Assembly: GCA_025362795.1 (NCBI GenBank)
Contig: JANYFE010000011.1
Location: 1 to 57,406 of the forward strand
Reading direction: 5' to 3'
Length of the DNA stretch: 57,406 bases
Source: Rhodobacterales bacterium
GTDB lineage: Bacteria; Pseudomonadota; Alphaproteobacteria; Rhodobacterales; Rhodobacteraceae
Shown here piece by piece: positions 42,054-51,187 of this stretch (position 1 is the first letter of the stretch; every line of letters begins with the position of its first letter). The position numbers and the translations under genes were made by a program. Under the pieces are notes generated by a model, which searched no databases, was not told the DNA's origin, and saw nothing but the letters and a program-made list of their open reading frames with translations.

Positions 42054-43654
42054 GGCATTTCCTTTACATCGCGGACCAGTTTCCAGGTGATCGCATCCAA
42101 GAGTGCCTCGAAACTGGCGTCGACAATGTTGGCGGACACCCCGACGGTGGACCAGCGGTGACCGTCGGCATCTTCTGAGTCAATGATAACGCGGGTGACG
42201 GCTTCGGTGCCGCCCTGGGTGATGCGGACCTTGAAATCGACGAGGTGGAGGTCGTCGATCACGGCTTGATAGGGGCCAAGGTCGCGGGCAAGCGCTTTGC
42301 TGAGGGCGTTGATGGGGCCGCGATCATTTCCGGCGTCATCCATCGAATCGCTGACGGAAAGCATTGTTTGTGTGCCGATCTTCACCTCGACGACCGCTTC
42401 GGACAGCGGTTTGCCGCCCCGGCGTTCGACGGTGACGCGGTAGCGCAGCACTTGGAAATAGCTGGGCAGCAGGCCAAGTTCGCGGCGGGCCAGCAGTTCA
42501 AAGCTGGCTTGGGCCCCGTCATAGGCATAGCCGATGTCCTCGCGGTCCTTGACAACTTCGAGGATGCGGCCGAGGCGGGGATCGTTGTTTGGCACGTAGA
42601 TGCCCGCGGCTTGCAGCCGGGCGCGCAGGTTGGATTGACCCGCCTGATTGCTCATCGGGATCACGCGGGCATTGCCGACCAGCGCTGGGTCGATGTGTTC
42701 ATAAGTTACGGGGTTTTTCAGGATCGCGCTGGCGTGAAGGCCGGATTTATGGGCGAAAGCGCTGGCCCCGATGTAGGGGGCGGACCGCAGCGGCACGCGG
42801 TTCAGGATATCATCCAGCATCCGGCTGTCTTTCAGCAGGCCCTTCAACGCGGTGGGTGTCACGCCGGTGTCAAACCGGCTGGCGAAGGGTTCTTTCAGCA
42901 GCAAGGTGGGGATCAGGGTGGTCAGGTTGGCGTTGCCACACCGCTCACCCAGGCCATTCAGAGTGCCCTGAATCTGGCGCACGCCAGCCTCGACGGCGGC
43001 CAAGGAGTTGGCGACGGCATTGCCGGTGTCGTCGTGGCAGTGGATGCCGAGTTTGTCACCCGCGATGCCAGCGGCGATCACTTCTGTAACGACGCGGTGG
43101 ATTTCACTGGGCAGCGTGCCGCCGTTGGTGTCGCACAGCACGATCCAGCGGGCACCGGCATCATGGGCGGCGCGGAGGCAGGATAGCGCGTAGGCGGGAT
43201 TGGCGCGGTAGCCGTCGAAGAAATGCTCGGCGTCGAACAGGGCTTCGCGGGATTGGGCGACGACATGGGCGAAGGACGTGCGGATGGCGTCGAGGTTTTC
43301 TTGCAGGGTGATGCCGAGAGCGGCGGTGACGTGGAATTCGTGGGTTTTGCCAACCAGACAAACGGCGGGGGTGTTGGCGTTCAGGACGGCGGCGAGGACA
43401 TCGTCGTTTTCCGCGCTGCGGCCCGCGCGTTTGGTCATGCCGAAGGCGGTCATGGTGGCGTTTGTGGCGGGCGGGGCGGCGAAGAACTCTGAGTCCGTCG
43501 GGTTGGCACCGGGCCAGCCGCCTTCGATGTAATCGACGCCCAGGGCGTCGAGCGCATGGGCGATCTGGAGTTTCTCAGGCGTGGAGAACTGGACGCCCTG
43601 GGTCTGCTGACCATCGCGCAGGGTGGTGTCGAAGAGGTAGAGGCGGGATTTCAT
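42050..43654 (-). CDS. cimA: Citramalate synthase CimA
   Basis: A 534-residue enzyme of the isopropylmalate/homocitrate synthase family that condenses pyruvate and acetyl-CoA to (R)-citramalate for a threonine-independent isoleucine route. The catalytic domain begins LYLFDTTLRDGQQTQGVQFS (residues 5-24) with the metal-binding Asp. GIHCHDDTGNAVANSLAAVE and GTLNGLGERCGNANL follow. HKSGLHASAIL marks the linker, and a C-terminal LeuA-type allosteric domain starts near residue 415. The length and VDYIEGGWPGANPTD favour CimA over LeuA. It lies 57 bases after cysS, with a long AT palindrome between, and overlaps the lipoprotein gene by 4 bases. Confidence 0.93.
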   Translation of the reverse strand: MKSRLYLFDTTLRDGQQTQGVQFSTPEKLQIAHALDALGVDYIEGGWPGANPTDSEFFAAPPATNATMTAFGMTKRAGRSAENDDVLAAVLNANTPAVCLVGKTHEFHVTAALGITLQENLDAIRTSFAHVVAQSREALFDAEHFFDGYRANPAYALSCLRAAHDAGARWIVLCDTNGGTLPSEIHRVVTEVIAAGIAGDKLGIHCHDDTGNAVANSLAAVEAGVRQIQGTLNGLGERCGNANLTTLIPTLLLKEPFASRFDTGVTPTALKGLLKDSRMLDDILNRVPLRSAPYIGASAFAHKSGLHASAILKNPVTYEHIDPALVGNARVIPMSNQAGQSNLRARLQAAGIYVPNNDPRLGRILEVVKDREDIGYAYDGAQASFELLARRELGLLPSYFQVLRYRVTVERRGGKPLSEAVVEVKIGTQTMLSVSDSMDDAGNDRGPINALSKALARDLGPYQAVIDDLHLVDFKVRITQGGTEAVTRVIIDSEDADGHRWSTVGVSANIVDASFEALLDAITWKLVRDVKEMP

Positions 43655-43674
43655 GTCATCGGCTCCCGGGGGCC

Positions 43675-43700
43675 GAAAAATTTTCGTACGAAAATTTTTC
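43675..43700. terminator. Perfect 26-base AT-rich palindrome between cysS and cimA
   Basis: The left half reads GAAAAATTTTCGT and the right half is its exact complement. TTTT and GGCC follow on the right and GGCC precedes on the left. On either strand it forms a 12-13 bp stem with an A-run before and a T-run after it, the layout of an intrinsic terminator. A shorter cousin lies after fabH at 54283-54301. Confidence 0.65.
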
Positions 43701-43711
43701 TTTTGGCCGGG

Positions 43712-45187
43712 TCATTTGAGGGCCTCTAGTGCTGCAATGTCCATTTCTGGCCCCGGTAAAAGTTCGACAAGGTCTTTGCTAATGCGAACTTCAACACCTC
43801 CTTTGATCAGCGCCGACCGTAGCGCATCGAATTTTGTAAAATCCTTGGTCTCTTTGGCTTGGGTGCGCAGATGACTCAATCGCGCGGCATAGAGGGACAG
43901 ATCGTTAGCGGCGCGCGAGTTTGCCCACCAAGCTATTTCAGTCATCGATAGCAACCCAAGCAGACCGGCGGTACGCTTGAGTTCCGCAACCACCGCAACC
44001 TGACTATCATTTTCCGCGCTCCTCTGCCCTTCTGGGCGAATGTTGCGAGCCTGCTGGATAAACTCGGTAAGAGCCAGAGAAGTATTCAGATCGTCGGACA
44101 GCGCGTCCACCACTTTTTTGTTCGGCAGCAAATCGCCATCAAATGGGATTTCGCCGACGATAGAATATAGCCAATCGAGGGTTTTCAATGCCTGTCGGGT
44201 TTTCTCCGCAGTCCAATCCATCGGACGTCGGTAATGGGTCTGCAAGAAAACGAGCCGGATCACCTCACCCGGGACGCCCATTTTGTCACCCGGGACACCG
44301 CTGAAAAGCAAATCCCGCACCGTAAAGAAATTGCCTAGGCTCTTGGACATCTTCTTGCCCTCGACCTGCAACATCTCGTTGTGCATCCAGACATTGGCAA
44401 AGCCCTCCCCCGGATGCGCGCAGGCGCTTTGGGCGATTTCGTTTTCGTGGTGGGGGAATTGCAGGTCCAAGCCGCCGCCGTGGATGTCGAAATGCGCCCC
44501 CAGCAGTTCATAACTCATCGCAGAGCATTCGATATGCCAGCCGGGGCGGCCCTTGCCCCAAGGAGACTGCCAACCCGGCAGGTCGGCGTCAGAGGGTTTC
44601 CAGAGGACGAAATCCATTGGGTATTCCTTGAAGGGGGCAACCTCGACCCGCGCACCGGCGATCATGTCGTCGATGGAACGGCCTGATAGCGCACCATATT
44701 CCTTGTAGGATCGGACGCGGAACAGGACGTGGCCCTGCCGTTCGTAGGCATGGCCGGAGGCGATCAGGGCTTGAATCATCGTCACCATTTGGGGGACGAA
44801 TTCGGTGGCGCGGGGTTCCTGATCGGGGCGCAACGCTCCCAAAGCGTCCATGTCGGCGTGATACCAGCCGATGGTTTCCTCGGTCCGTTCGCGGATCAGC
44901 GCCTCTAGCGAACGGGGGTCGCCTGCGGCTTTGCGGGCCTGGGCGGTGGCGTTGATCTTGTCGTCCACATCCGTAAAATTGCGGGCATAGGTGACATGAT
45001 CCGTGCCATAGACATGGCGTAGCAGGCGGTAGAGCACGTCGAACACCACGACCGGGCGCGCGTTGCCGAGATGGGCGCGGTCATAGACGGTGGGGCCGCA
45101 GACATACATCCGCACGTTGGTCGCATCGATCGGGGTGAACACCTCTTTCTTGCGGGTCTTTGTGTTATGCAGCTTGATCGCGACCAT
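43712..45187 (-). CDS. cysS: Cysteinyl-tRNA synthetase
   Basis: A 491-residue class I synthetase charging tRNA-Cys. HIGH-like HLGN is at residues 39-42 in [20 protein letters not shown] and KMSKS at 279-283. The zinc ligands Cys30, Cys221 (WHIECSAMS), His246 and Glu250 (FPHHENEI) are all present. Start 45187 ([14 protein letters not shown]) is preferred; an upstream frame to 45313 encodes no conserved sequence. The C-terminal 200 residues, including the anticodon-binding helical bundle, are visibly less GC-rich than the rest of the gene, but the frame is unbroken and length is normal. Confidence 0.96.
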   Translation of the reverse strand: MVAIKLHNTKTRKKEVFTPIDATNVRMYVCGPTVYDRAHLGNARPVVVFDVLYRLLRHVYGTDHVTYARNFTDVDDKINATAQARKAAGDPRSLEALIRERTEETIGWYHADMDALGALRPDQEPRATEFVPQMVTMIQALIASGHAYERQGHVLFRVRSYKEYGALSGRSIDDMIAGARVEVAPFKEYPMDFVLWKPSDADLPGWQSPWGKGRPGWHIECSAMSYELLGAHFDIHGGGLDLQFPHHENEIAQSACAHPGEGFANVWMHNEMLQVEGKKMSKSLGNFFTVRDLLFSGVPGDKMGVPGEVIRLVFLQTHYRRPMDWTAEKTRQALKTLDWLYSIVGEIPFDGDLLPNKKVVDALSDDLNTSLALTEFIQQARNIRPEGQRSAENDSQVAVVAELKRTAGLLGLLSMTEIAWWANSRAANDLSLYAARLSHLRTQAKETKDFTKFDALRSALIKGGVEVRISKDLVELLPGPEMDIAALEALK

Positions 45188-45405
45188 CGTTTCAGACCTT
45201 TTCAGCAGGCAAGCGGGTGCCGCCGCGGGTCTAGCAACTTCGTTCGTTTTAGGGAACAGAAGAACGCCCGCGCGACCTGTGTCAGCGGGTAATGCAGCAG
45301 AATATGGCGGCATTCATCTTCATAGCGGTGTTCTAGACGAAATTCGGCCCCCTGCCTAGTCTGTCGATTGCCGGCCCAAGCCGACGCGCCCGGGCAGGTT
45401 TGCGG

Positions 45406-46023
45406 TCAATTGCCCGGCCGGGTGAAGGTGCCGCGGTTGTCAGGACCGACACCCAGCCAAGCCTGAATTGTTTGCGCGACATGTGCGATGATCATGCTTT
45501 TCTGGGTCTGGCCGTTCAGGCGCGCCGCAGCCATCTGCGCCCCAGACAAGGCGGGCAGGTCGGCCTCGATATGGGTCGGGCCGCTGAGGACAGCACCGGA
45601 GCGCGCGTCAACCGCCTGAATGTCGAACTGAATATTGTGAACCACGGCATCCGGAAGCTCGGTTTCTGCCTCGAAGGTCAGGGCGTGAAAGCGGCTGACG
45701 GTGGCTTGCAAAATCACACTGTGCGAACCGCGCAGTGCACGCGCGCCCGCCGCAATGGCGTCATGCATGATGACGGCAACTTGCTGATGGCGGTCGCCAG
45801 TGACAGGATCTTCGCGCCAGACGATATCGGCCTCGGGCACCAGGCTGTGAACTTCGGAAACGGTGAGGCTTTGCCGCTCGACCACGCGGACCGACGTGAT
45901 CCGCCATGTGTTTGTAACCGCTGGAGAAAGTTGTTGGGGAAATGCAGTCTGATAGACGCCGCCACAGGCCGCCAGCGGGGCGGCATAGGCCAACAGAAGA
46001 AACGAACGGCGCGACAGTGACAT
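45406..46023 (-). CDS. Predicted lipoprotein (DUF6778-like)
   Basis: A 205-residue envelope protein. It starts MSLSRRSFLLLAYAAPLAAC: two arginines, a hydrophobic stretch and a lipobox LAAC with the lipidated Cys at residue 20. The SRRSF start looks twin-arginine-like, which would be unusual for a lipoprotein, but one RR pair alone is weak evidence. The mature domain (NTWRITSVRVVERQSLTVSE, VAVIMHDAIAAGARALRG, GPTHIEADLPALSGAQMAAA) contains no catalytic motif I can name. From memory it fits a lipoprotein family seen across Rhodobacteraceae. Transcribed alone, downstream of nothing obvious. Function unknown. Confidence 0.75.
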   Translation of the reverse strand: MSLSRRSFLLLAYAAPLAACGGVYQTAFPQQLSPAVTNTWRITSVRVVERQSLTVSEVHSLVPEADIVWREDPVTGDRHQQVAVIMHDAIAAGARALRGSHSVILQATVSRFHALTFEAETELPDAVVHNIQFDIQAVDARSGAVLSGPTHIEADLPALSGAQMAAARLNGQTQKSMIIAHVAQTIQAWLGVGPDNRGTFTRPGN

Positions 46024-46193
46024 GGTGGCCCCCCTTGATCTAGCCTAGGCCGTGGCGGTGGATTGTGGCGGCTTTCCGACGGGTGCCGTGCAATTCGATA
46101 AGATCGTCCGCAGATGGACTCAGCGACGCCATTTGAACCTGCCACTGCTGTAAATCACTTGTGCGGTGCGGCGACTGGCGGCATTCTTGGGCA

Positions 46194-46541
46194 ATGACCC
46201 GCGCACTTGTGAATGCTTATGCCGCCTCGCTGCCCGGAGCTTCGGTTTCCGATCCGTGGGGCGGTGGGCATGATACGTGGAAGGTCGGCGGCAAGATGTT
46301 TGCCGGGGTCGGGGCAAGGGACGATCACGGGGTGGATGTGAAATGCCCCGATCCAGAGACGGCGCAGATGGTGATCGAGATGGGCCATGGGCTGCGGGCG
46401 AAGTATCTGCATGCCAGCTGGGTCACGGTGCCGTTCGGGCTGGTCGGGGATGATGAATTGCGGGAGCGGATTTTAACATCATATCAGCTGATTAGAGCCA
46501 AATTGCCACGGAAGGTTCAGGCTGGACTGGGCGCGGTCTGA
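46194..46541 (+). CDS. MmcQ/YjbR-family protein
   Basis: A 115-residue protein of the MmcQ/YjbR (CyaY-like fold) family, sometimes described as DNA-binding. TWKVGGKMFAGVGARDD, DVKCPDPETAQMVIE and YLHASWVTVPFG are the usual strands, and the terminal SYQLIRAKLPRK is typical. Start 46194 (MTRALVNAYAASLPGAS) is chosen, as the preceding codons in frame are not conserved. Its TGA shares one base with the ATG of the next gene, so the pair is coupled. No biochemical role is established for the family. Confidence 0.85.
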   Translation: MTRALVNAYAASLPGASVSDPWGGGHDTWKVGGKMFAGVGARDDHGVDVKCPDPETAQMVIEMGHGLRAKYLHASWVTVPFGLVGDDELRERILTSYQLIRAKLPRKVQAGLGAV

Positions 46542-47146
46542 TGCCACTGCAAAACCGGGTGTTGCCGTCGGGGGAAATTGTTGCTGACCCGGCACGCGGG
46601 ATGTTTACCGGCAACCGCGGTGTGCTGCATGACGATGCGCAACGTTTGAAAAGCGCCCGCTGGAAAGGCAAAGCGTGGATTTGCTGCGCTTTGCACTTCA
46701 AAGGCTGGCAGCGGCGTGTGATGACGCCCGGGACATGGACCGAGTTGTTTTTTCTGGATGAGGCGGTGGCACTGGCTGCCGGGCACCGGCCATGCGCATT
46801 GTGCCGGAGGGCCGAATACACAGCGTTTCGGTGGGCTTTTGGCGGGCTGACAGCGGTGGAAATGGATGCGGCGCTCCATCGTGCGCGGGTCGGGCGAGAT
46901 CGGCGGCAGCGGCGTTACTGGATTGAAACCAACTGCTTGCCAGACGGCGCTTACTTCCTCCATGAGGGCCAACCACATTTGATCCATCACCGGCAGGCGT
47001 ATCCCTATTCGCCCGGCGGTTATGCGGCACCAGTCAGCCTGCCGCGCGGCGTGGCACAGGTGTTGACGCCAGAGCCGACGGTGCAGGCACTGCGGGCGGG
47101 GTATTGCCCGGCGCTGCACCACACGGTGTCAGGCGCGGTCGCTTAG
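46541..47146 (+). CDS. Uncharacterised protein with Ada-like CxxC motif
   Basis: A 201-residue protein I cannot assign to a named family. It has few charged repeats, no signal peptide and no membrane helix. A central LAAGHRPCALCRRAEYTAF (about residues 80-98) resembles the GxRPCxxC zinc element of Ada-type metal-binding domains. Histidines are frequent (LHFKGWQRRV, EGQPHLIHHRQAYPYSPGGY), which could complete a metal site. It is coupled by a one-base overlap to the YjbR gene and overlaps uup by 18 bases at its 3' end. A nucleic-acid or metal-binding role is inference only. Confidence 0.75.
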   Translation: MPLQNRVLPSGEIVADPARGMFTGNRGVLHDDAQRLKSARWKGKAWICCALHFKGWQRRVMTPGTWTELFFLDEAVALAAGHRPCALCRRAEYTAFRWAFGGLTAVEMDAALHRARVGRDRRQRRYWIETNCLPDGAYFLHEGQPHLIHHRQAYPYSPGGYAAPVSLPRGVAQVLTPEPTVQALRAGYCPALHHTVSGAVA

Positions 47147-48934
47147 GGTTAGCCAGTCTGCCTCAGCTGCATCCAGTTGGGCCTGCCGGTCGGCCATACC
47201 TTCAGAGGCCTTGCGGAATTTGGCGGGGTCTTTGGTAAAAAGCTCCGGCGTTTCCAGATATTCGGCCAGCTTGCTGATTTCGGCTTCGAGACGGTCGATC
47301 AGTCCGGGCAGTGAATCGAAGCGTTTGCGCTCTGTGAAGGTGAGACCTTCGACGGATTTCTGCGCGGAAGTTCCCATTTTTGTGGCACTGCGTACAGACG
47401 GTTTTTCCAGCACTTCCAAGCCATTAGCGGTGCGCTGTGCCGCATAGTCAGACCAGCCGCCGGGGTAGACGGTGGCGTTGCCGTTGCCCTCCAGTGCAAT
47501 GGTCGACGTGGCGACGCGGTCGATGAAATCGCGGTCGTGGCTGACCAGCAGGACGGTGCCGTCATAGTCGCCAAGTATGTCTTGCAAGAGGTCCAGCGTT
47601 TCAACATCGAAGTCGTTGGTGGGTTCGTCGAGAATCAAGAGGTTGGACGGTCGGGCCATCAGTTTCGCCAGCAAAAGCCGGGCTTTTTCGCCGCCGGACA
47701 AGGACTTAACGGCGGCGCGGGCTTGGCGTTCGTCGAACAGAAAATCCTTGAGATAGGCGACGACATGTTTGGGGGTGCCGCGCACCATGACCTGATCGGA
47801 ATTGCCGGAGACGGCCATCGTGGGGTCGCCCGTCAGGTTGTCCCACAACGACATTTCGGGGTTCAGCTGGGCGCGGGTCTGATCGAAAATGGCGATGTCG
47901 AGGTTGGTGCCAAGCGTCACTTTGCCCTGATCCGGGGGCAGTTCACCGACCAGCATCTTAAGGAGCGTGGTCTTGCCGATGCCGTTGGGACCGACGAAAG
48001 CCACGCGGTCACCCCGCAGAACGCGTAGATCAAAATCCCTTATAATCAGCTTGTTATCAAAGGTCTTTGACAGACTCACCGCTTCGATCACGCGTTTGCC
48101 GGAGACAGTTTCTGACGACAGATCCAGCGCGGCGGTGCCCTGGCGGCGGATTTGGGAGCCGCGTTCGTCACGCAGGACGGCGAGGGCGCGGACGCGGCCC
48201 TGGTTGCGTTTGCGCCGCGCGGAGATGCCTTCGACGGCCCATTTGGCCTCGTGCTTGATCTTGCGGTCCAGCTTGTGGCGGGCGTCATCCTCTTCGGCCC
48301 AGACGGTGTCGCGCCAGTCTTCGAACCCATCAAATCCGGACTCGCGGCGGCGGACCTCGCCACGGTCGATCCAGAGTGTAGCCTTTGATAACGCTCGCAA
48401 AAATGCACGGTCATGCGAGATCAGGACAAAGGCGGTGCGGGTGTTGGACAACTGGTCCTCCAGCCATTCGATCGCCTGAATGTCGAGGTGGTTGGTCGGT
48501 TCGTCGAGCAGCATCAGTTCGGGCGCCTCTGCCATAAGTTTGGCAAGGGCGGCGCGGCGGCGTTCGCCACCCGAGGCGGTGGAAACCGGGGTTTCGGGGT
48601 CGAATTTCAGACCCTCTGCGGCCATCGGCACCTTGTAGGCTTCGTCCTCGGGCAGACGGGAGGCGGCGTAATCGCCCAGTGTCGCAAAGCCTGACAGGTC
48701 GGGATCCTGTTCCATATAGCCGACGGTGACACCGGGAGAGACGACCCTAATCCCATGATCTGCCTCGACAAGTCCGGCCATCACCTTCATCAGGGTGGAT
48801 TTTCCGGAGCCGTTGCGCCCGATCAGTGCGACCCGGTCACCGGGCTGCACGACAAGATCAAGGCCGGAAAACAGAGGGTTGCCGCCGAAGGTCAGCGAGA
48901 TTTGCGAAAGCTGGAGAAGGGGTGCGCGTGCCAT
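47129..48934 (-). CDS. uup: ABC-F family ATPase Uup
   Basis: A 601-residue soluble ABC-F protein acting on ribosomes or branched nucleic acids rather than in transport. Two ATPase domains: Walker A GRNGSGKST (about 38-46) with signature STASGGERRRAALAKLMAE and LDEPTNHLD; then GPNGIGKTT with SLSGGEKARLLLAKLMA and LDEPTNDFD. A charged inter-domain linker (DARHKLDRKIKHEAKWAVEG, then SARRKRNQGRVRAL) and a C-terminal coiled coil (LIDRLEAEISKLAEYLETPE) are Uup hallmarks. Its tail overlaps the convergent gene by 18 bases. Known relatives influence transposon precise excision and translation; the specific role here is not predictable. Confidence 0.92.
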   Translation of the reverse strand: MARAPLLQLSQISLTFGGNPLFSGLDLVVQPGDRVALIGRNGSGKSTLMKVMAGLVEADHGIRVVSPGVTVGYMEQDPDLSGFATLGDYAASRLPEDEAYKVPMAAEGLKFDPETPVSTASGGERRRAALAKLMAEAPELMLLDEPTNHLDIQAIEWLEDQLSNTRTAFVLISHDRAFLRALSKATLWIDRGEVRRRESGFDGFEDWRDTVWAEEDDARHKLDRKIKHEAKWAVEGISARRKRNQGRVRALAVLRDERGSQIRRQGTAALDLSSETVSGKRVIEAVSLSKTFDNKLIIRDFDLRVLRGDRVAFVGPNGIGKTTLLKMLVGELPPDQGKVTLGTNLDIAIFDQTRAQLNPEMSLWDNLTGDPTMAVSGNSDQVMVRGTPKHVVAYLKDFLFDERQARAAVKSLSGGEKARLLLAKLMARPSNLLILDEPTNDFDVETLDLLQDILGDYDGTVLLVSHDRDFIDRVATSTIALEGNGNATVYPGGWSDYAAQRTANGLEVLEKPSVRSATKMGTSAQKSVEGLTFTERKRFDSLPGLIDRLEAEISKLAEYLETPELFTKDPAKFRKASEGMADRQAQLDAAEADWLTLSDRA

Positions 48935-49080
48935 GATGGGGGCAGGTAAGGCGGGCGGCGCGGGAGGTCAACAGGTGGCGTGGGGCAAGACGACAACAAT
49001 GGTGCAGGGCGGTGTGGCGGAGGGTCCGGCGAATCGGGCGAAAACGCCGGTTAATGCTGGGGAATTGGGCGAAAAGGGCT

Positions 49081-49117
49081 GTCTTGCCGGCGTCTTTCAG
49101 CCGTCTTGCCGGCGTCT
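49081..49117. repeat. Short tandem direct repeat
   Basis: The 15-mer GTCTTGCCGGCGTCT occurs at 49081-49095 and again at 49103-49117, a 22-base period. It lies in the 232-base non-coding spacer between uup and olsB, which otherwise holds nothing recognisable. Confidence 0.6.
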
Positions 49118-49166
49118 CTACGATTTCCGGGGATTGCGGGGTTAATCGGGCGCACGCAACTTCGCG

Positions 49167-49925
49167 TCAAAGGAGCGATTCCGGTCCCTGCCAGCCCGCC
49201 AATGCGCGCAGGGCGCGGGCGCGGGCGGGCGGGATGGCGGTGATTTCCAGACCGGTGAAAACGTGGAGCGTGTGCAACTCGCGGTCGATGACGGCGTGGT
49301 CAGACACCCAAGCCCCCATCGCCAGATAGGTTTGCAAAAGGGCGGGCATGGCGGCGGGGTCAGGGGGGGCTGTCAGCCGGCGCAAATCAACCGTTTCGCG
49401 GGCCGTGGCGCGGGGGGACCAGATGGCGGGGCCGAGGTGTTTGTGGGCCAGATGGGACAAGGCGGCATGGTGGGGGGTCGGATCGGCCCCTGCAAAGCTG
49501 GAACAGCCGAACAGCAGCCGGGTGCCGCTGTCGTCCACCAGCCGGGTCAGGGCCGCCCAGGCGAGGCGCAGGATGTCGGGATCATGCCGGTCGGGATGCA
49601 GGCAGAAGCGTCCGAGTTCAAGGAGCGGCCCGGGGAAAGCGGCAAGGCTTGCGAGGTCGTAGAACTGCGCGGCATAGCTTTGGTCGATTCTGCGGCCATG
49701 GGTCAGCCGCAGGATGCGGCAGCACCCCATGAGGCGGGTCGTGGCGGTTTCGGTGATCAGCAGGTGCTGGCAGAGCGCGTCAAAGCGGTCGGAATCATGG
49801 CCCGTTTCCGCGGAAAGACCCCGGGCGGCGCGAAAGCTCAGATGGCGCAGGGCCTGTGCCGTGGCCAGCTCGTCCGCGGTCTGGGCAAGGCGGGCGGTAT
49901 AGGCGCCACGAGTCAGGGGCGGCAT
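49167..49925 (-). CDS. olsB: L-ornithine N(alpha)-acyltransferase OlsB
   Basis: A 252-residue GNAT-like acyltransferase that transfers a 3-hydroxyacyl group from ACP to ornithine, making lyso-ornithine lipid, the first step of ornithine-lipid synthesis at the inner membrane. [56 protein letters not shown] and [13 protein letters not shown] are typical of OlsB. The start at 49925 ([19 protein letters not shown]) is used because the in-frame extension upstream lies antisense to msrB and is not conserved in appearance. The partner OlsA is not in the window. No good ribosome binding site is evident. Confidence 0.87.
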   Translation of the reverse strand: MPPLTRGAYTARLAQTADELATAQALRHLSFRAARGLSAETGHDSDRFDALCQHLLITETATTRLMGCCRILRLTHGRRIDQSYAAQFYDLASLAAFPGPLLELGRFCLHPDRHDPDILRLAWAALTRLVDDSGTRLLFGCSSFAGADPTPHHAALSHLAHKHLGPAIWSPRATARETVDLRRLTAPPDPAAMPALLQTYLAMGAWVSDHAVIDRELHTLHVFTGLEITAIPPARARALRALAGWQGPESLL

Positions 49926-50036
49926 GTGTGTCAGGATATCATTCCTTTGTGTGCAGGCTTGGCGCAGGCGCAGCACGGTCCTAAGTTTGGCGCGTGGTGG
50001 CGGGTTGCGCAAGCGGCGCGGCGGAGGAGAGCGGTT

Positions 50037-50420
50037 GTGTTGGAGAAATTTGTCAAAACCGATGCGGAATGGCGGGCGCAACTGGATGACCTTAGTTACC
50101 GGGTGACGCGCAAACACGGCACCGAACGGGCCTTCAGCCATGATGATTTCCCGAAAGGCCCGGGCACCTATGCGTGCATCTGCTGTGGCGCTGCCTTGTT
50201 CGGGCAGTCGACCAAGTTTGACAGCGGCACTGGCTGGCCGTCCTTTTACGCGCCGATTTCGCCCGAGACGGTGGACAGCAGCTTTTTCATGCGGCGCACC
50301 GAGGTGCATTGCAACCGCTGTGCCGCACATCTGGGGCATGTCTTTCCCGATGGCCCTGCCCCGACCGGGCTGCGCTATTGCATGAATGGCGTGGCATTGA
50401 AATTCGAACCGGCGGAGTAA
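50037..50420 (+). CDS. msrB: Peptide methionine (R)-S-oxide reductase MsrB (GTG start)
   Basis: A 127-residue repair enzyme reducing methionine-R-sulfoxide in proteins with thioredoxin. Zinc cysteines are paired as C47-x2-C50 and C92-x2-C95 ([13 protein letters not shown]). [10 protein letters not shown] shapes the substrate pocket, and the catalytic Cys115 lies in [12 protein letters not shown]. The start is GTG at 50037, 7 bases after GGAGGAG; a TTG one codon later is the only close alternative. The upstream open frame in this register is antisense to olsB and not part of the gene. Probable cytosolic location, as no signal peptide is present. Confidence 0.93.
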   Translation: MLEKFVKTDAEWRAQLDDLSYRVTRKHGTERAFSHDDFPKGPGTYACICCGAALFGQSTKFDSGTGWPSFYAPISPETVDSSFFMRRTEVHCNRCAAHLGHVFPDGPAPTGLRYCMNGVALKFEPAE

Positions 50421-50429
50421 GACCGGGTG

Positions 50430-50447
50430 GGCGCAGTGCGCTGCGCC
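50430..50447 (+). terminator. Hairpin after msrB
   Basis: GGCGCAG (50430-50436) and CTGCGCC (50441-50447) form a perfect 7-bp stem with loop TGCG, 9 bases past the stop. It is followed by GGGTTTGG rather than a clean T-run. It lies between convergent msrB and bamE. A run of ten C at 50471-50480 lies just beyond. Confidence 0.55.
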
Positions 50448-50496
50448 GGGTTTGGCCTGTTACCGCCCCGCCCCCCCCCCATGGGCGCGGGTGGGG

Positions 50497-50979
50497 CTAT
50501 TTGAACAGGCTGTCAGAGTTCAGATGACCGATGTTGCCGAAGATCTGGGCCAGCACGCTTTTGCCTTTGATGTTGGTCGTCGTGATGCGGCGCGAAAGTG
50601 GCACGATCTGGCCGCGGTCCAGCCCGAATCGTTCGATGTTGGCAACGATGCCGTCGGGGGTGAAAGTGACGGCGACGACCTCTCGGCTGATTTCTTTGTC
50701 GGGTCGGGCACCGTAGCTTTCCCAACGGCTTTGGACGTAATACCAGCCTTCGTCGTTCAGAAGGCCCGAGGCGGACGGCCGGCCGATGGTGGCGGCCACG
50801 CTGTCGCGGGTGTCGCGGCCAACCACAAGCAGCGCAAGTTCATCGTCGGTGGGCACATAGCCGTGGTCGGAACGCAGGGGCGTGCAGGCTGCCAGCATCA
50901 GGGCCAGCACAACCAGACAACGCCCAAGCACCGAAAGGCCATGTTTTTGACCCCGCCCCTCTGCCACGCCTATCGTCAT
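50497..50979 (-). CDS. bamE: Outer-membrane assembly lipoprotein BamE (SmpA/OmlA)
   Basis: A 160-residue lipoprotein of the BAM complex that helps fold outer-membrane proteins. A signal peptide with lipobox LMLAAC (Cys at residue 32) is followed by the SmpA/OmlA domain: VVGRDTRDSVAATIGRPSAS, NDEGWYYVQSRWESYG and ISREVVAVTFTPDGIVANIE. The long n-region (MTIGVAEGRGQKHGLSVLGR) is unusual, and the ribosome binding site is weak, but no better start is seen. It diverges from yceD across about 210 bases, the usual arrangement in Rhodobacterales. Confidence 0.9.
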   Translation of the reverse strand: MTIGVAEGRGQKHGLSVLGRCLVVLALMLAACTPLRSDHGYVPTDDELALLVVGRDTRDSVAATIGRPSASGLLNDEGWYYVQSRWESYGARPDKEISREVVAVTFTPDGIVANIERFGLDRGQIVPLSRRITTTNIKGKSVLAQIFGNIGHLNSDSLFK

Positions 50980-51187
50980 CCTGCCCCTGCCCTGCCTGTC
51001 CGTCCCTGTTGCGGCCCGGAGGCCAGGGACGCGGTGCCGGTCCGAGCATGCGCCCGTTCCAACCGCCGCCGGGCCATTCTTTCTGGTCCCTGACGCTACG
51101 GATTACAGAAGGAAGGCCTGCGGATCAAGAAAGGAACGCTTGACGGCATTTGCCCTGCGGTTCAAAGCCGGCCCAAGGAGAGCGATC

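Noticed and set aside
43712-44330. Lower-GC 3' part of cysS as a sign of horizontal transfer.
   Set aside because: The frame is continuous, length is normal and all synthetase motifs are present; a composition dip alone is weak evidence.
49081-49117. CRISPR-like array.
   Set aside because: There are only two copies of a 15-mer with a 7-base interval and no cas genes; it is too short for an array.
49926-50339. 138-codon upstream extension of olsB.
   Set aside because: It is antisense to msrB and Arg/Pro-rich; the OlsB domain begins right after 49925.
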